Shown: positions 24,710-33,192 of the stretch, one piece after another | Position numbering within the stretch: the stretch's first letter is position 1 | How the letters are laid out: each line of letters begins with the position of its first letter | Origin: Asticcacaulis machinosus | Lineage (GTDB): Bacteria > Pseudomonadota > Alphaproteobacteria > Caulobacterales > Caulobacteraceae | Direction of reading: 5' to 3' | Assembly (NCBI RefSeq): GCF_028550435.1 | Contig: NZ_JAQQKV010000002.1 | Span: forward strand, 248,001 to 312,000 | Length of the DNA stretch: 64,000 bases | Position numbers and translations under genes: made by a program | The notes under the pieces: model-generated | The model's database searches: none | Told to the model about the DNA's origin: nothing | Seen by the model: the letters and a program-made list of their open reading frames with translations, nothing else

Positions 24710-25953
24710 AAGTCGTTATCTTAGGCGCCGGTGTTATCGGCGTGACCTCGGCCTGGTATCTGGCCAAGGCCGGGCATGAGGTCACCGTCATCGACCGGCA
24801 ATCCGGCCCGGCGCTTGAGACCTCCTTTGCCAATGCCGGTGAGATATCGCCGGGCTATTCCTCGCCGTGGGCGGCCCCCGGCATCCCGCAAAAAGCGCTG
24901 AAATGGCTGTTCATGAAGCGCGCCCCGCTGATCATTCAGCCGATGTTCGATATCGACACCCTGAAATGGATGGGGGCCATGTATCTGAATTGCAGCTACG
25001 ATGCCTATCATACCAACAAAGGCCGGATGGTGCGCATTGCCGACTACAGCCGCGACTGCCTGATCGCGCTGCGCGGGGAAACCGGGATCGACTATGACCA
25101 CCGCGAACTGGGCACCTTGCAGGTCTTTCGTACGCAGAAACAGATGGACGGGGTGGGCAAGGACACTGAGGTTCTCACTGAGGGCGGGGTGCCGTTTGAA
25201 GTGCTTGATCCCGCCGGATGTGCACGGATTGAGCCGGGGATTGATACCGCGAAAATCGTCGGGGGCTTACGTCTGCCGCAGGATGAAACCGGCGATTGTT
25301 TTATCTTTACCAATGCCTTAGCGACACGCTGTGAAGCTCTGGGGGTGAAGTTCGTCTTTGACACGCCTATGACGGGCCTGCGGCGTGAGGGTGCGCGGAT
25401 CGTGGCACTTGAAACGTCCAAGGGCGACTATGAGGCTGATGCCTTTGTGTGCGCGCTCGGAAGCTACACACCGGCGTTTTTGAAGCCGCTGGGCCTTGAT
25501 GTGCCGGTCTATCCGGTCAAGGGCTATTCGATCACCGTGCCGATCGTCAATGAGGCCCGCGCGCCCATGTCAACCGTGATGGATGAGACCTATAAGATCG
25601 CCATCACCCGTCTGGGGTCACGCATCCGGGTCGGCGGCATGGCCGAAATTGCCGGATTTTCCAAGGAATTGCCCGCCACACGCCAGGAGACGTTGACCTT
25701 TTCGGTTGAAGACCTGTTCGGTGGGGCAGGTGATCAGTCTCAGGCCAAATTCTGGTCAGGTTTGCGCCCCATGACGCCGGACGGCACGCCGGTAATCGGG
25801 GCGACACGCTATGCCAACCTGTGGCTCAATACCGGCCACGGCACGCTCGGCTGGACCATGTCGTGCGGTTCCGGGCGGGTACTGGCCGATCTGATCAGCG
25901 GCGTGAAGCCTGAGATCGAAACGCGAGATTTAAATCTTAGCCGCTACGGCTAA
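24706..25953 (+). CDS. dadA: D-amino acid dehydrogenase DadA
   Basis: DadA oxidises D-alanine to pyruvate and ammonia with FAD and passes electrons to the respiratory chain at the inner membrane. The 415-residue protein begins with the dinucleotide fold [21 protein letters not shown], followed by [21 protein letters not shown], which is diagnostic for the family, and ends with [20 protein letters not shown]. Its ATG overlaps the dadX stop codon. Its own stop overlaps the convergent aldo/keto reductase stop by four bases. Together with dadX it lets the cell grow on either alanine enantiomer. Confidence 0.95.
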   Translation: MKVVILGAGVIGVTSAWYLAKAGHEVTVIDRQSGPALETSFANAGEISPGYSSPWAAPGIPQKALKWLFMKRAPLIIQPMFDIDTLKWMGAMYLNCSYDAYHTNKGRMVRIADYSRDCLIALRGETGIDYDHRELGTLQVFRTQKQMDGVGKDTEVLTEGGVPFEVLDPAGCARIEPGIDTAKIVGGLRLPQDETGDCFIFTNALATRCEALGVKFVFDTPMTGLRREGARIVALETSKGDYEADAFVCALGSYTPAFLKPLGLDVPVYPVKGYSITVPIVNEARAPMSTVMDETYKIAITRLGSRIRVGGMAEIAGFSKELPATRQETLTFSVEDLFGGAGDQSQAKFWSGLRPMTPDGTPVIGATRYANLWLNTGHGTLGWTMSCGSGRVLADLISGVKPEIETRDLNLSRYG

Positions 25954-26984
25954 GCTTTAAGCTCTGACGACACTTTCCAAATATTGAGCCCGCCATCGAC
26001 GGCGTGGGTGTCAATCTGCGCCAGTTCATCGGCGCTGAAATCGAGGCGATCAAGGGCCTTCAGCGAGTCTGATAATTGCTCGACATTACGCGCCCCGATC
26101 AGGGCCGAAGTCACGCGCGCATCACGCAGCACCCAGGCAATCGCCATCTGGGCCAGCGATTGTCCACGGCTTTGGGCAATGGCATCCAGTTGGCGGATAC
26201 GCTCAAGATTTTCCGGTGTAATCAACCCTTGCCGGAACGATCCGGCCTTGGCCGCGCGGGCATCAGCGGGCACACCGTTCAAATATTTGCGCGTGAGAAA
26301 ACCCTGCGCCAGCGGCGAAAAGGCGATGCAGCCCGTGCCGATATCCGCTAGCGTATCGAGCAGTCCCTCTTCGATCCAGCGGTTGAGCATGGAATAGGAC
26401 GGCTGATGGATCAGCAGCGGCACATTCTCCGCCGCCAATATCGCCGCGGCCTTACGGGTCAGTTCCGGCGAATAGGAGGAAATCCCGACATAGAGTGCCT
26501 TACCTTGCTGGTGCAGGCTGATCAGGGCGCCCATCGTCTCTTCCAACGGCGTGTCCGGATCGACGCGGTGCGAATAAAAGATATCGACGTAATCGAGGCC
26601 CATGCGCTTAAGGCTCTGGTCGCACGACGCGATCAGGTACTTGCGCGACCCGCCGATGCCGCCGTAAGGCCCCGGCCACATGTCCCAGCCGGCCTTGGTT
26701 GAGACCACCATCTCATCACGATAGGGTTTGAAATCGGACGCCATGACCTTGCCGAAGTTTTCCTCGGCCGATCCCGGTGGCGGGCCATAGTTGTTGGCCA
26801 GATCGAAATGGGTAATGCCCGCATCAAAGGCATGGCGCAACACGGCACGACCGGTCTCGAACACATCCGTACCCCCGAAATTCTGCCACAGACCCAAAGA
26901 TATGGCGGGCAGCCTCAAACCTGAGCGCCCGCAGCGGCGGTAAGGCATGTTGTCATAACGCTGAGCGGCGGGGGTGTAGGTCAT
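25950..26984 (-). CDS. Aldo/keto reductase (YghZ / Kv-beta type)
   Basis: The 344-residue NADPH-dependent oxidoreductase resembles E. coli YghZ (L-glyceraldehyde 3-phosphate reductase) and the Kv-beta group. The N-terminal [19 protein letters not shown] and WQNFGG are typical. The catalytic tetrad is visible: D and Y in [12 protein letters not shown] in VSTKAG and H in [13 protein letters not shown]. The NADP-binding end [11 protein letters not shown] is present. The gene is translationally coupled (4-bp ATGA overlap) to the upstream kinase, so the two may handle glyceraldehyde- or glycerate-type metabolites; that link is inference. Confidence 0.9.
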   Translation of the reverse strand: MTYTPAAQRYDNMPYRRCGRSGLRLPAISLGLWQNFGGTDVFETGRAVLRHAFDAGITHFDLANNYGPPPGSAEENFGKVMASDFKPYRDEMVVSTKAGWDMWPGPYGGIGGSRKYLIASCDQSLKRMGLDYVDIFYSHRVDPDTPLEETMGALISLHQQGKALYVGISSYSPELTRKAAAILAAENVPLLIHQPSYSMLNRWIEEGLLDTLADIGTGCIAFSPLAQGFLTRKYLNGVPADARAAKAGSFRQGLITPENLERIRQLDAIAQSRGQSLAQMAIAWVLRDARVTSALIGARNVEQLSDSLKALDRLDFSADELAQIDTHAVDGGLNIWKVSSELKA

Positions 26985-27811
26985 TGATCGTCCTCTGCTG
27001 AGATTATTTTCGTCACGCGCCGATCCTCATCAAGCTTAAGCACCAGATCGGCCCGCGCAGGCATTTCGCTCAGGATATGCCTAGTCAGGCGCTCATAGGC
27101 AAGGACGAAGGTGGCGACCGCTTCGTCGCTCATGACGTGTTCGCCGGTGCGCCCTTCTCTTGCCAGTTTTTGTTTCAGGTCATGCTCCTGCTCGGTGCGC
27201 CAGCGCGTCACCACCTCAAAATCGGGCGCGGTCAGCAGCACCAACCGGTCGATATAGCCAAACAGGCGCGCATAGCTGCCCATCAGCGCCTGATTTACAT
27301 AGCGCCGCCAGATACCGTCCGGATCATGTTCAGCCTCAAAATCATTCACCGGATCAATCAGGTCATCATAGCTTTGCGCCACAGCCCCGACGCACCAGCC
27401 TTCAAACATCACGACATCGACCGGCCCGGTCACCGGCGTCCATTTATCGGTCGGCAGGGGCTGATCGGCAGCCTTATCAAAACGCGGCAACAGGGTCGCG
27501 CGACCGGCTTTCAGGTTCTCCATCAGCCGCTCACCCAAAGGCGCATCATGGGTCATCGGCACACCGCGGGTGATAAACAAGGGATGGTAGCGGGCGGCAA
27601 TATCGGCCCGTCTTTGGCGCGACAAATAGAGGTCATCCAGCGACAGTACCGCCGCCCTCACCCCCTCGCCTTCCAGCCGTTGCCGCACGGCCTCCGTAAG
27701 GGTCGATTTGCCGCAACCTTGCGCGCCGCAGATACCGACAATCAGTGGCTTAGCCGCATCGGCACGCCACGTCTGCAACGCTGAATAGACGGTATCGGCG
27801 GCCTTGGTCAT
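26981..27811 (-). CDS. P-loop kinase, glycerate kinase-like
   Basis: The 276-residue protein has a Walker A loop (GAQGCGKST, residues 29-37) in a phosphoribulokinase/uridine-kinase-like fold, LSLDDLYL with the catalytic aspartates, a PRFDKAADQ substrate loop and FEGWCVG at the Walker B strand. This pattern is that of plant-type D-glycerate 3-kinase and its bacterial relatives (E. coli YggC type). Cytoplasmic. It overlaps the aldo/keto reductase gene downstream by four bases. Substrate assignment rests on family resemblance and is not certain; other small hydroxy compounds are possible. Confidence 0.8.
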   Translation of the reverse strand: MTKAADTVYSALQTWRADAAKPLIVGICGAQGCGKSTLTEAVRQRLEGEGVRAAVLSLDDLYLSRQRRADIAARYHPLFITRGVPMTHDAPLGERLMENLKAGRATLLPRFDKAADQPLPTDKWTPVTGPVDVVMFEGWCVGAVAQSYDDLIDPVNDFEAEHDPDGIWRRYVNQALMGSYARLFGYIDRLVLLTAPDFEVVTRWRTEQEHDLKQKLAREGRTGEHVMSDEAVATFVLAYERLTRHILSEMPARADLVLKLDEDRRVTKIISAEDDQ

Positions 27812-27998
27812 GGGTTTGCCTTAAGATGTCTGACCGATAATATTATGATCATATCGCAAGCTTATCCCCGCCCCTGCAAAACAGCAAGCCAACCCAGCCC
27901 TGTAACAGCATACAGCATTATTATAAACGGCTCATTTTTTACTTATTAACTGAAGACCATCATAATAAAATCTGAAACAGGAGCTTTCAGACGTCATT

Positions 27999-28784
27999 AT
28001 GAGCCATAGTAGTGTTCTGGTTCTAAATCCAAACCGGGCTGAGGGGCAGTATATTGCGACCATGCTGGATGACCAGAAATGGCCCGCTATCGTCAGCTTT
28101 GATACAGCCCGCGCCTTTGACCTGATGCAGTCCGAACGCTTCAAGCTTTTGATGTTTGAAGCCAATATCGACGGGGTCAACCTGATCGACCGGATTGATG
28201 AGATCAGGCGGCTGGCCCCCTCTACACCGCTGCTGATCGTGACTCATGACCAGTGGGGCCCCAAGGCGCTGGAGGCCCAGATCGCTGGCGCCAAAGCCGC
28301 CGGGGCGGAGTTTACCCTGACCAAACCGTTCAGCAAGGATCAGCTAAAAACCATCCTGGATGAGACAGCCAGCTATCACCGCGCGCGGCGCACTGAGCAT
28401 CACATACTGGTCATCGAAGACGATGAATTGTTGCGTACCAAGGTCACGCTGGTGCTGCGTCAGGTCGGCTATACGGTCTCCGAAGCCGTCAATATGGAAG
28501 ATGCCTTTTTCGACCATAATCTGAGCCTTCTGGACATGGTCATCACCTCGATCCTGATCCCCGGCATTGGCGGTATCGCCGGTATCGGCCAGATCCGCAA
28601 GGACTGGCCCCACGTCAAGGTGATCGCTATGTCGCAGGATGCCAACTCCAAAATCAGCGCCCTGCATGTGCTGGCCGCCGCCGAAGTCGCCGGCGCCAAT
28701 GCTATTTTGCCCAAGCCTTTTGCCATACCGGATTTTCTGAAAATGGTCGCTTCGGTCTTAAAAACAGGCTCGGCGAAAGGATAA
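27999..28784 (+). CDS. Protein with two degenerate receiver domains
   Basis: The 261-residue protein consists of two CheY-like receiver domains (about 4-125 and 134-255) and nothing else. In the first, the aspartates of the acidic pocket are lost (VLVLNPNRAEG) and the phosphoacceptor position is E54 (LMFEANIDG). In the second, the acidic pocket survives (VIEDDELL), but the phosphoacceptor position reads S184 (DMVITSILIPGIGG instead of the usual TDI). Both keep the switch lysine (LTKPF, LPKPF). Neither domain can therefore be phosphorylated in the normal way. The ATG at 27999 follows AGGAG at a distance. No histidine kinase is adjacent. It may act as a protein-interaction adaptor. Confidence 0.85.
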   Translation: MSHSSVLVLNPNRAEGQYIATMLDDQKWPAIVSFDTARAFDLMQSERFKLLMFEANIDGVNLIDRIDEIRRLAPSTPLLIVTHDQWGPKALEAQIAGAKAAGAEFTLTKPFSKDQLKTILDETASYHRARRTEHHILVIEDDELLRTKVTLVLRQVGYTVSEAVNMEDAFFDHNLSLLDMVITSILIPGIGGIAGIGQIRKDWPHVKVIAMSQDANSKISALHVLAAAEVAGANAILPKPFAIPDFLKMVASVLKTGSAKG

Positions 28785-28902
28785 GGTAAAATATTAAATT
28801 CTATGGGTTATTTATAACCCCTGAAGGGCTGGCCTATTTCAATCTTACATCCCGGCACGCCAATTTAACCATTGGGAATTTACCAACGCTGCAGGTGCCG
28901 CA

Positions 28903-29181
28903 ATGACAGATATGCAGATCGGCTGGATCGTAGCCATGGCCACCGGCGCCCTGATCGGGGCTATAGCGGGACTGATTACAATCTTGATCAAAGCTAACAG
29001 CAAGCTGTGGTTTAACGTGGTGTTGGGCGTATTCGGCGCCATCATGAGCTACACCGCTGGCTTCCTGCTGGGCATGGGCGGAGGCACCCTCAGCGCGGTT
29101 GTTATTGGTACGGCGGGTTCGGCTACCTTTTTAATGGGGCATCACCTGCTTCAAAACCGCCGTATCTGGGCGAAATGGTAG
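28903..29181 (+). CDS. Small membrane protein, YeaQ/GlsB-like layout
   Basis: The 92-residue protein has three hydrophobic helices rich in glycine and alanine: about 6-27, 37-58 and 63-80, with GWIVAMATGALIGAIAGL and VVLGVFGAIMSYTAGFLLGMGGG. This layout resembles the GlsB/YeaQ/YmgE small membrane proteins, often stress-induced, but the resemblance is in pattern rather than in clear motifs. It ends 4 bp before the convergent sugE stop. A GGGTTATTTATAACCC palindrome (28805-28820) lies in the leader without a T-run. Confidence 0.65.
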   Translation: MTDMQIGWIVAMATGALIGAIAGLITILIKANSKLWFNVVLGVFGAIMSYTAGFLLGMGGGTLSAVVIGTAGSATFLMGHHLLQNRRIWAKW

Positions 29182-29185
29182 TAGT

Positions 29186-29509
29186 TCAGTGCGCGGTGGC
29201 TTTTAGCCCTATGATGGCCACCAGCAGCATGGCCAGAAACAGAATCCGCAATGGGGTTACGGCTTCCTGAAACAGGAAAATGCCCAATATCGCCGCCCCT
29301 AAAGCCCCGATCCCGACCCAGACCGCATAGGCCGTGCCGATTGGTAAAACGTCCGCCGCCTTGGCCAGCAGATACATGCTCAAGGCCAGCGTGATCAGGG
29401 TAAAGGCTGAGGGAATGGGTTTTGTGAAGCCCTCTGTGTACTTGAGACCAATAGCCCAGCACACCTCCAGAAGCCCAGCTATAATCAGATAAATCCACGG
29501 CAAAGACAT
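29186..29509 (-). CDS. gdx: SugE/Gdx guanidinium exporter (SMR family)
   Basis: This 107-residue, four-helix SMR transporter is close to E. coli SugE over its whole length: AGLLEVCWAIGLKYTEGF with the essential glutamate E15, and GTAYAVWVGIGALGAAILGI. SugE-type SMR proteins (Gdx) export guanidinium in exchange for protons. Direct support comes from the guanidine-III riboswitch in its leader (29539-29607). The ribosome site AAAGGA lies in a hairpin (29514-29540) that abuts the riboswitch. It is divergent from an EmrE-type SMR gene. Confidence 0.95.
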   Translation of the reverse strand: MSLPWIYLIIAGLLEVCWAIGLKYTEGFTKPIPSAFTLITLALSMYLLAKAADVLPIGTAYAVWVGIGALGAAILGIFLFQEAVTPLRILFLAMLLVAIIGLKATAH

Positions 29510-29513
29510 TTGC

Positions 29514-29540
29514 GCATCCTTTCAAAGGTTGAAACAATGC
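29514..29540 (-). promoter_or_regulatory. Hairpin sequestering the sugE/gdx ribosome binding site
   Basis: On the minus strand, GCAT then TTTCAA pairs with TTGAAA then ATGC (a 2-base internal loop between the two helices), with CCT at the tip. The ribosome site AAAGGA is in the 3' arm. The GC at the 5' foot is shared with the P2 strand of the guanidine-III aptamer, so aptamer folding and this hairpin should compete, which would give translation ON with guanidine. Confidence 0.6.
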
Positions 29541-29607
29541 GTCGTCTTGTCTTTCAGTATTTGGGTACTGCGCAGCAAGGCTACCGGGTACGGCGCGTCT
29601 CGTCCGG
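29539..29607 (-). promoter_or_regulatory. Guanidine-III (ykkC-III) riboswitch upstream of sugE/gdx
   Basis: On the minus strand the 5' part reads CCGGACGAG, then ACGCGCCGTACCCGGT, and the 3' part GACAAGACGACGC. As I remember the Thermobifida fusca guanidine-III aptamer, these differ from it at only two adjacent bases in the 5' part and one in the 3' part (giving one C-A mismatch in P2). The two parts are joined by a 31-base insert with its own CAGTA/TACTG hairpin; this connecting loop is variable in the class. The pseudoknot-forming elements are intact. The downstream gene is a guanidinium exporter, the expected target. Confidence 0.92.
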
Positions 29608-29614
29608 TGGGGGT

Positions 29615-29643
29615 TATATAACCACACGCCGCCTATGAGTAAA
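29615..29643 (-). promoter_or_regulatory. Probable sigma-70 promoter for the riboswitch-sugE transcript
   Basis: On the minus strand TTTACT (29643-29638) and TATATA (29620-29615) are spaced by 17 bases. Transcription would begin near 29607, exactly at the first base of the riboswitch. The -10 element lies in the palindrome GGTTATATAACC (29612-29623). Confidence 0.6.
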
Positions 29644-29718
29644 GACCGCGACTTGCCCTTAAGGCAGTCTGGTCAGACCGCATTGGGTAGGATAAGCCTT
29701 GTCCAAAAGGAGTTCCCC

Positions 29719-30054
29719 ATGCACCCCTACCTTACGCTAATAGGCGCGATTATTGCCGAAGTGATCGCGACCTCGGCGCTTCAGGCCTCCCAGCAATTTA
29801 CCAAACCGCTCTACAGCACCATAGTGTGCATAGGTTATGGTGCGGCTTTTTACCTGATGTCGCTGACCTTGAAGTCACTGCCGGTCGGCATTGTCTATGC
29901 GGTCTGGAGCGGATTGGGGATCGTGCTGATATCCCTCGTGGGCTGGCTGGCGTTCAAGCAAAAACTCGACCCGCCCGCCGTTATCGGCATCGCGCTGATC
30001 ATCTCAGGCGTTGTGGTCATGCAGGTCTTTTCCAAGTCGGCGCACCACGCATGA
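29719..30054 (+). CDS. EmrE/QacE-type SMR efflux transporter
   Basis: The 111-residue protein has four helices and the EmrE-type signatures AEVIATSAL with the proton- and drug-binding glutamate E14, YAVWSGLGIVLISLVGWLAF and a C-terminal helix LIISGVVVMQVFSKS. EmrE-like SMR proteins expel quaternary ammonium and other cationic compounds. The frame is open from 29635, but the ATG at 29719 with AAAAGGAG before it is the right start. It is divergent from sugE/gdx and overlaps the next gene by four bases. Whether guanidine controls it is unclear, since the riboswitch is on the other strand. Confidence 0.92.
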   Translation: MHPYLTLIGAIIAEVIATSALQASQQFTKPLYSTIVCIGYGAAFYLMSLTLKSLPVGIVYAVWSGLGIVLISLVGWLAFKQKLDPPAVIGIALIISGVVVMQVFSKSAHHA

Positions 30055-30503
30055 GCAAGCCGTTTTTAGTCCGCAATATCAACCTCTACCCGCCGCTGCT
30101 GGGGGCCGGGATCAAGGTTACGCGCATGAGCGCAGACTATACCGAGATCGATGTTGCCATGAAGCTGACCTGGTGGAACCGCAACATTGTCGGCACCCAA
30201 TTCGGCGGCTCGCTCTATGCCATGACCGATCCGTTTTTCATGCTGATGCTTATGATGCAACTGGGTAAGGACTATATCGTCTGGGACAAGGCGGCGTCGA
30301 TCCGTTTTGTCCGACCAGGCCGGGGCCGGGTGCGTGCCCTGTTTCGCCTGAACCACGCGGACGCCATGCAGATCCGCGACATGGCCGACCTCAACGGCAA
30401 GACCGAGCCGGTGCTAAAAGTCGATATCCTCGACGACGACGGTCAGATCGTCGCCGAGGTCGATAAGACGCTTTACGTGCGCCGGAAGGCCCCTAAACCT
30501 TGA
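30051..30503 (+). CDS. DUF4442 hotdog-fold thioesterase-like protein
   Basis: The 150-residue protein looks like a DUF4442 member, a hotdog-fold family related to acyl-CoA thioesterases. The central helix begins NIVGTQFGGSLYAMTDPFFMLMLM and is followed by beta strands with WDKAASIRFVRPGRGRV. It has no signal peptide. The ATG at 30051 overlaps the stop of the SMR gene (ATGA), so they are co-translated. The C-terminus overlaps the convergent metE stop by 11 bp. The substrate is unknown, and the link to the exporter is not explained. Confidence 0.85.
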   Translation: MSKPFLVRNINLYPPLLGAGIKVTRMSADYTEIDVAMKLTWWNRNIVGTQFGGSLYAMTDPFFMLMLMMQLGKDYIVWDKAASIRFVRPGRGRVRALFRLNHADAMQIRDMADLNGKTEPVLKVDILDDDGQIVAEVDKTLYVRRKAPKP

Positions 30504-32802
30504 CGGCCTCCCGCAATGATTTCGCCGCCGCCACCATATTGACCAGAGCGGGTTTGACTTCCTCCCATTTGCGGGTTTTCAGGCCGCAATCGGGATTAAT
30601 CCACAGTTGCACATCATCCAAACGCTGACGCGCCAGAGACATCAGCTCGGTCATCTCACTCACCTCCGGCACGCGCGGGGAGTGGATGTCATAGACGCCC
30701 GGCCCGATCTCATTCGGGTACTTTTTCGATTTGAAGACATCAAGCAGTTCCATCTTGGAGCGCGAGGTCTCGATCGAGATGACATCAGCATCCATCTCTG
30801 CAACCGCGTCCATGATGTCGTTGAACTCCGAATAGCACATATGGGTGTGAATCTGAGTGTCATTGGACACGCCGGTCGAACATAGCCGAAACGCCTCTAC
30901 CGCCCAGTCGAGATAGACCTGCCAGTCCGCGCGCCGCAGCGGCAGACCTTCGCGCAGAGCGGCCTCATCGATCTGGATCATCTTAGTACCTGCGTTTTCA
31001 AGATCAGACACCTCATCGCGGATGGCCAGCGCAATCTGACGGCAGCTTTCGGCGCGTGGTTGATCATCACGTACAAACGACCAGTTAAGGATGGTCACCG
31101 GCCCGGTCAGCATCCCCTTGACCGGCTTATCGGTCAGCGACTGCGCATATTGCCACCACGCTACCGTCATCGGCTTGGGGCGGGAGACATCGCCAAACAG
31201 TACCGGCGGGCGCACGCAGCGCGAGCCGTAAGACTGCACCCAGGCGTGTTTTGTGAAGGCAAAGCCGGATAACTGTTCGCCGAAATACTGCACCATGTCG
31301 TTGCGCTCGAACTCACCGTGGACCAGCACATCAAGCCCGATCTCTTCCTGCCAGCGGATGGCGCGTTCGGTCTCGGTTTTCAGAAAGGCATCATAATGCG
31401 CATCATCAATGGCACCTTTGGCGTGATCTGAACGGGCCTTGCGCACCTCAGAGGTTTGCGGAAATGATCCGATGGTCGTGGTCGGAAAGGCCGGCAGGTT
31501 AAACGCCTGACGTTGCAGATCGGCGCGAATGGCAAAGGCATTTTTGCGCTGGGCCTGATCGGGTGTCACGGCCGAAAGACGGGCCTTAACCGCGGCATCA
31601 TGGACCTTGGGCGAGGCGGCACGGGCCGACGCGGCGTCAGCGGAGGCGGTCAGTTCAGCCGCGACATCCGCACCCGACAGCGCTTTAGACAGCACCGACA
31701 ATTCGTCCATTTTTTGCAGCGAAAAGGCCAGCCAGGATTTCACATCGGCATCAAGTGCCGTCTCCAGATTAAGGTCGATCGGCACATGCAGCAGCGAGCA
31801 GGACGGCGCAATCTGAAGATTTCCGCGACCGTCGATCCCTTTCAGTCGTTCAAGCACGGCGGGCAAATTGGCGCGCCAGATATTGCGCCCATCGATAACG
31901 CCCAGCGACAGAAGCAAGTCTTTCGGGGCCTTGGCCAGCACGATTTCCAATTGTTCCGGTGCGCGCACCAGATCGACATGCAGGCCTGCAACCGGTAGAT
32001 TTACCGCCGTATCCAGATTATCGCCCAAGCCACCGAAATAACTGGCCAGCAGGATGCTGATCTGCGGCACCTCTTTGGCGAATACGGCATAGGCCTTTTG
32101 CAGCGCCGCCGTCGTCTCAGAGTCACCATCCAGAACTAGCACCGGTTCATCGATTTGCACCCAATCGGCCCCGGCATCGGACAGTTTTTTCAGCACCTCG
32201 ACATAGACCGGGATTAGCCGATCAATCAACAACAGGGGGTTAGCCACGCCCTTGCCCAGCTTAAGATAGGTTACCGGCCCGACCAGAACCGGACGGGTAT
32301 GATAGCCCAGCGCCTTGGCCTCTAAAAATTCCTCAACGGCTTTCAGTGAGGTCAGTTTGAAGGTCTGATCCTCGTTAAATTCGGGCACCATGTAATGATA
32401 GTTTGTGTCGAACCACTTGGTCATTTCCTGCGCCAGGACACCTTGGCCCGTGGCGTGCACATGGCCATGTTCGCAGGTCTCGACATGACCTTTTTGTGCC
32501 CCTCTGGCCATCGCAAAATAGGTATCAAGATCAGCCGCCTCGCCATAGATCGCCGGAATGGCCCCCACCATCAGGCTGGTGTCCAGCACCTGATCATAGA
32601 AGGAAAAATCATTCGACGGGATGATATCGACCCCACGCGCCTTTTGCCGCGCCCAGTTGACGGCGCGCAAATCTTTGGCGGTTTGAAGGAGAGTTAGTTG
32701 ATCGGACTTACCCGACCAGTAGGATTCGAGGGCGAATTTCAGTTCGCGCTTAAGGCCGATACGCGGGGTGCCTAATGTGGCGACGGGGATAAGGGATGAC
32801 AC
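30493..32802 (-). CDS. metE: MetE cobalamin-independent methionine synthase
   Basis: MetE makes methionine by moving a methyl group from methyltetrahydropteroyl-polyglutamate to homocysteine, without B12. The 769-residue protein carries the duplicated barrel and the zinc ligands in HTHMCYSEF and NPDCGLKTRKWEE. The start is a GTG at 32802 (SSLIPVATLGTPRIG follows), with AGAGG five bases before it; the longer open frame to 32934 runs into the riboswitch and is not coding. A cobalamin riboswitch (32912-33095) and an operator shared with ahcY (33124-33145) lie upstream. The logic is to shut MetE down when B12, and hence MetH, is available. Confidence 0.97.
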   Translation of the reverse strand: MSSLIPVATLGTPRIGLKRELKFALESYWSGKSDQLTLLQTAKDLRAVNWARQKARGVDIIPSNDFSFYDQVLDTSLMVGAIPAIYGEAADLDTYFAMARGAQKGHVETCEHGHVHATGQGVLAQEMTKWFDTNYHYMVPEFNEDQTFKLTSLKAVEEFLEAKALGYHTRPVLVGPVTYLKLGKGVANPLLLIDRLIPVYVEVLKKLSDAGADWVQIDEPVLVLDGDSETTAALQKAYAVFAKEVPQISILLASYFGGLGDNLDTAVNLPVAGLHVDLVRAPEQLEIVLAKAPKDLLLSLGVIDGRNIWRANLPAVLERLKGIDGRGNLQIAPSCSLLHVPIDLNLETALDADVKSWLAFSLQKMDELSVLSKALSGADVAAELTASADAASARAASPKVHDAAVKARLSAVTPDQAQRKNAFAIRADLQRQAFNLPAFPTTTIGSFPQTSEVRKARSDHAKGAIDDAHYDAFLKTETERAIRWQEEIGLDVLVHGEFERNDMVQYFGEQLSGFAFTKHAWVQSYGSRCVRPPVLFGDVSRPKPMTVAWWQYAQSLTDKPVKGMLTGPVTILNWSFVRDDQPRAESCRQIALAIRDEVSDLENAGTKMIQIDEAALREGLPLRRADWQVYLDWAVEAFRLCSTGVSNDTQIHTHMCYSEFNDIMDAVAEMDADVISIETSRSKMELLDVFKSKKYPNEIGPGVYDIHSPRVPEVSEMTELMSLARQRLDDVQLWINPDCGLKTRKWEEVKPALVNMVAAAKSLREAVKV

Positions 32803-32911
32803 GGTAACCTCTGTGCTGTGAGCGTAAGGTTCTGGCCATGCGTCTGCGCGCCCGGCGCTTGCGGGTGAAAGACGCACCGCCTGAGCCCTCCGCTCCGGGT
32901 GAATATGAGGT

Positions 32912-33095
32912 CGCTGGCAGGTCTCCTGGCTCACGGGTCAGGGCTTAAGTCCGCCTTCTCAGGGGATAACCCCCAATGGCTTTCGGATATCGGCTCACCG
33001 TTCACAGTTGCGGGGGCAGCGCCGGAGTTGAACCGGCTTCCCTCTTAGCCGCGCCGGTTTGGCAACCGGCGCAGAACCACGACAGGCACAGCTAT
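32912..33095 (-). promoter_or_regulatory. Cobalamin (AdoCbl/B12) riboswitch upstream of metE
   Basis: Read on the minus strand, the leader has the hallmark parts in order: GCCTGTCGTGGTTC near the 5' end, AGAGGGAAGCCGG, the B12 box GCGCTGCCCCCGCAACTGT, and the closing strand AGCCAGGAGACCTGCC. The 3' closing strand pairs with the 5' region as in the Rfam cobalamin class. Between it and the metE GTG, TGCGTCT and AGACGCA can form a long hairpin (about 32837-32875), a candidate expression platform. Repression of MetE by B12 through such leaders is well established in other bacteria. Confidence 0.95.
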
Positions 33096-33123
33096 AGAGT
33101 TCACAAATTCAAGAGTCAATAAA

Positions 33124-33145
33124 GATATAAACATATCTTTATATG
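33124..33145 (-). promoter_or_regulatory. metE operator, 20 of 22 bases identical to the ahcY operator
   Basis: The 22 bases end in ATATCTTTATATG and match the perfect palindrome upstream of ahcY (55326-55347) at 20 positions. It also overlaps a second inverted repeat, ATAAAGATAT (33119-33128) and ATATCTTTAT (33133-33142). It lies upstream of the riboswitch, where the promoter should be. The pattern resembles the site I recall for SahR, an ArsR-type regulator of the SAM cycle in alphaproteobacteria; no sahR gene is in the window. Confidence 0.75.
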
Positions 33146-33192
33146 ATTATATCAATCTCAAATTTCGATTAACCGTGCACGCGCTTTATGTG

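Noticed and set aside
28805..28820. Terminator after the double-receiver gene (GGGTTATTTATAACCC)
   Set aside because: Palindrome has no T-run on either strand; left as an unassigned inverted repeat in the leader of the next gene.
32803..32934. 44-residue N-terminal extension of MetE
   Set aside because: It runs into the riboswitch, and the GTG at 32802 gives the conserved family start with a ribosome site.
33020..33075. tRNA-like T-loop (GGTTCAACTCC) and stem on the minus strand
   Set aside because: The segment belongs to the cobalamin riboswitch; no acceptor stem or anticodon arm can be drawn around it.
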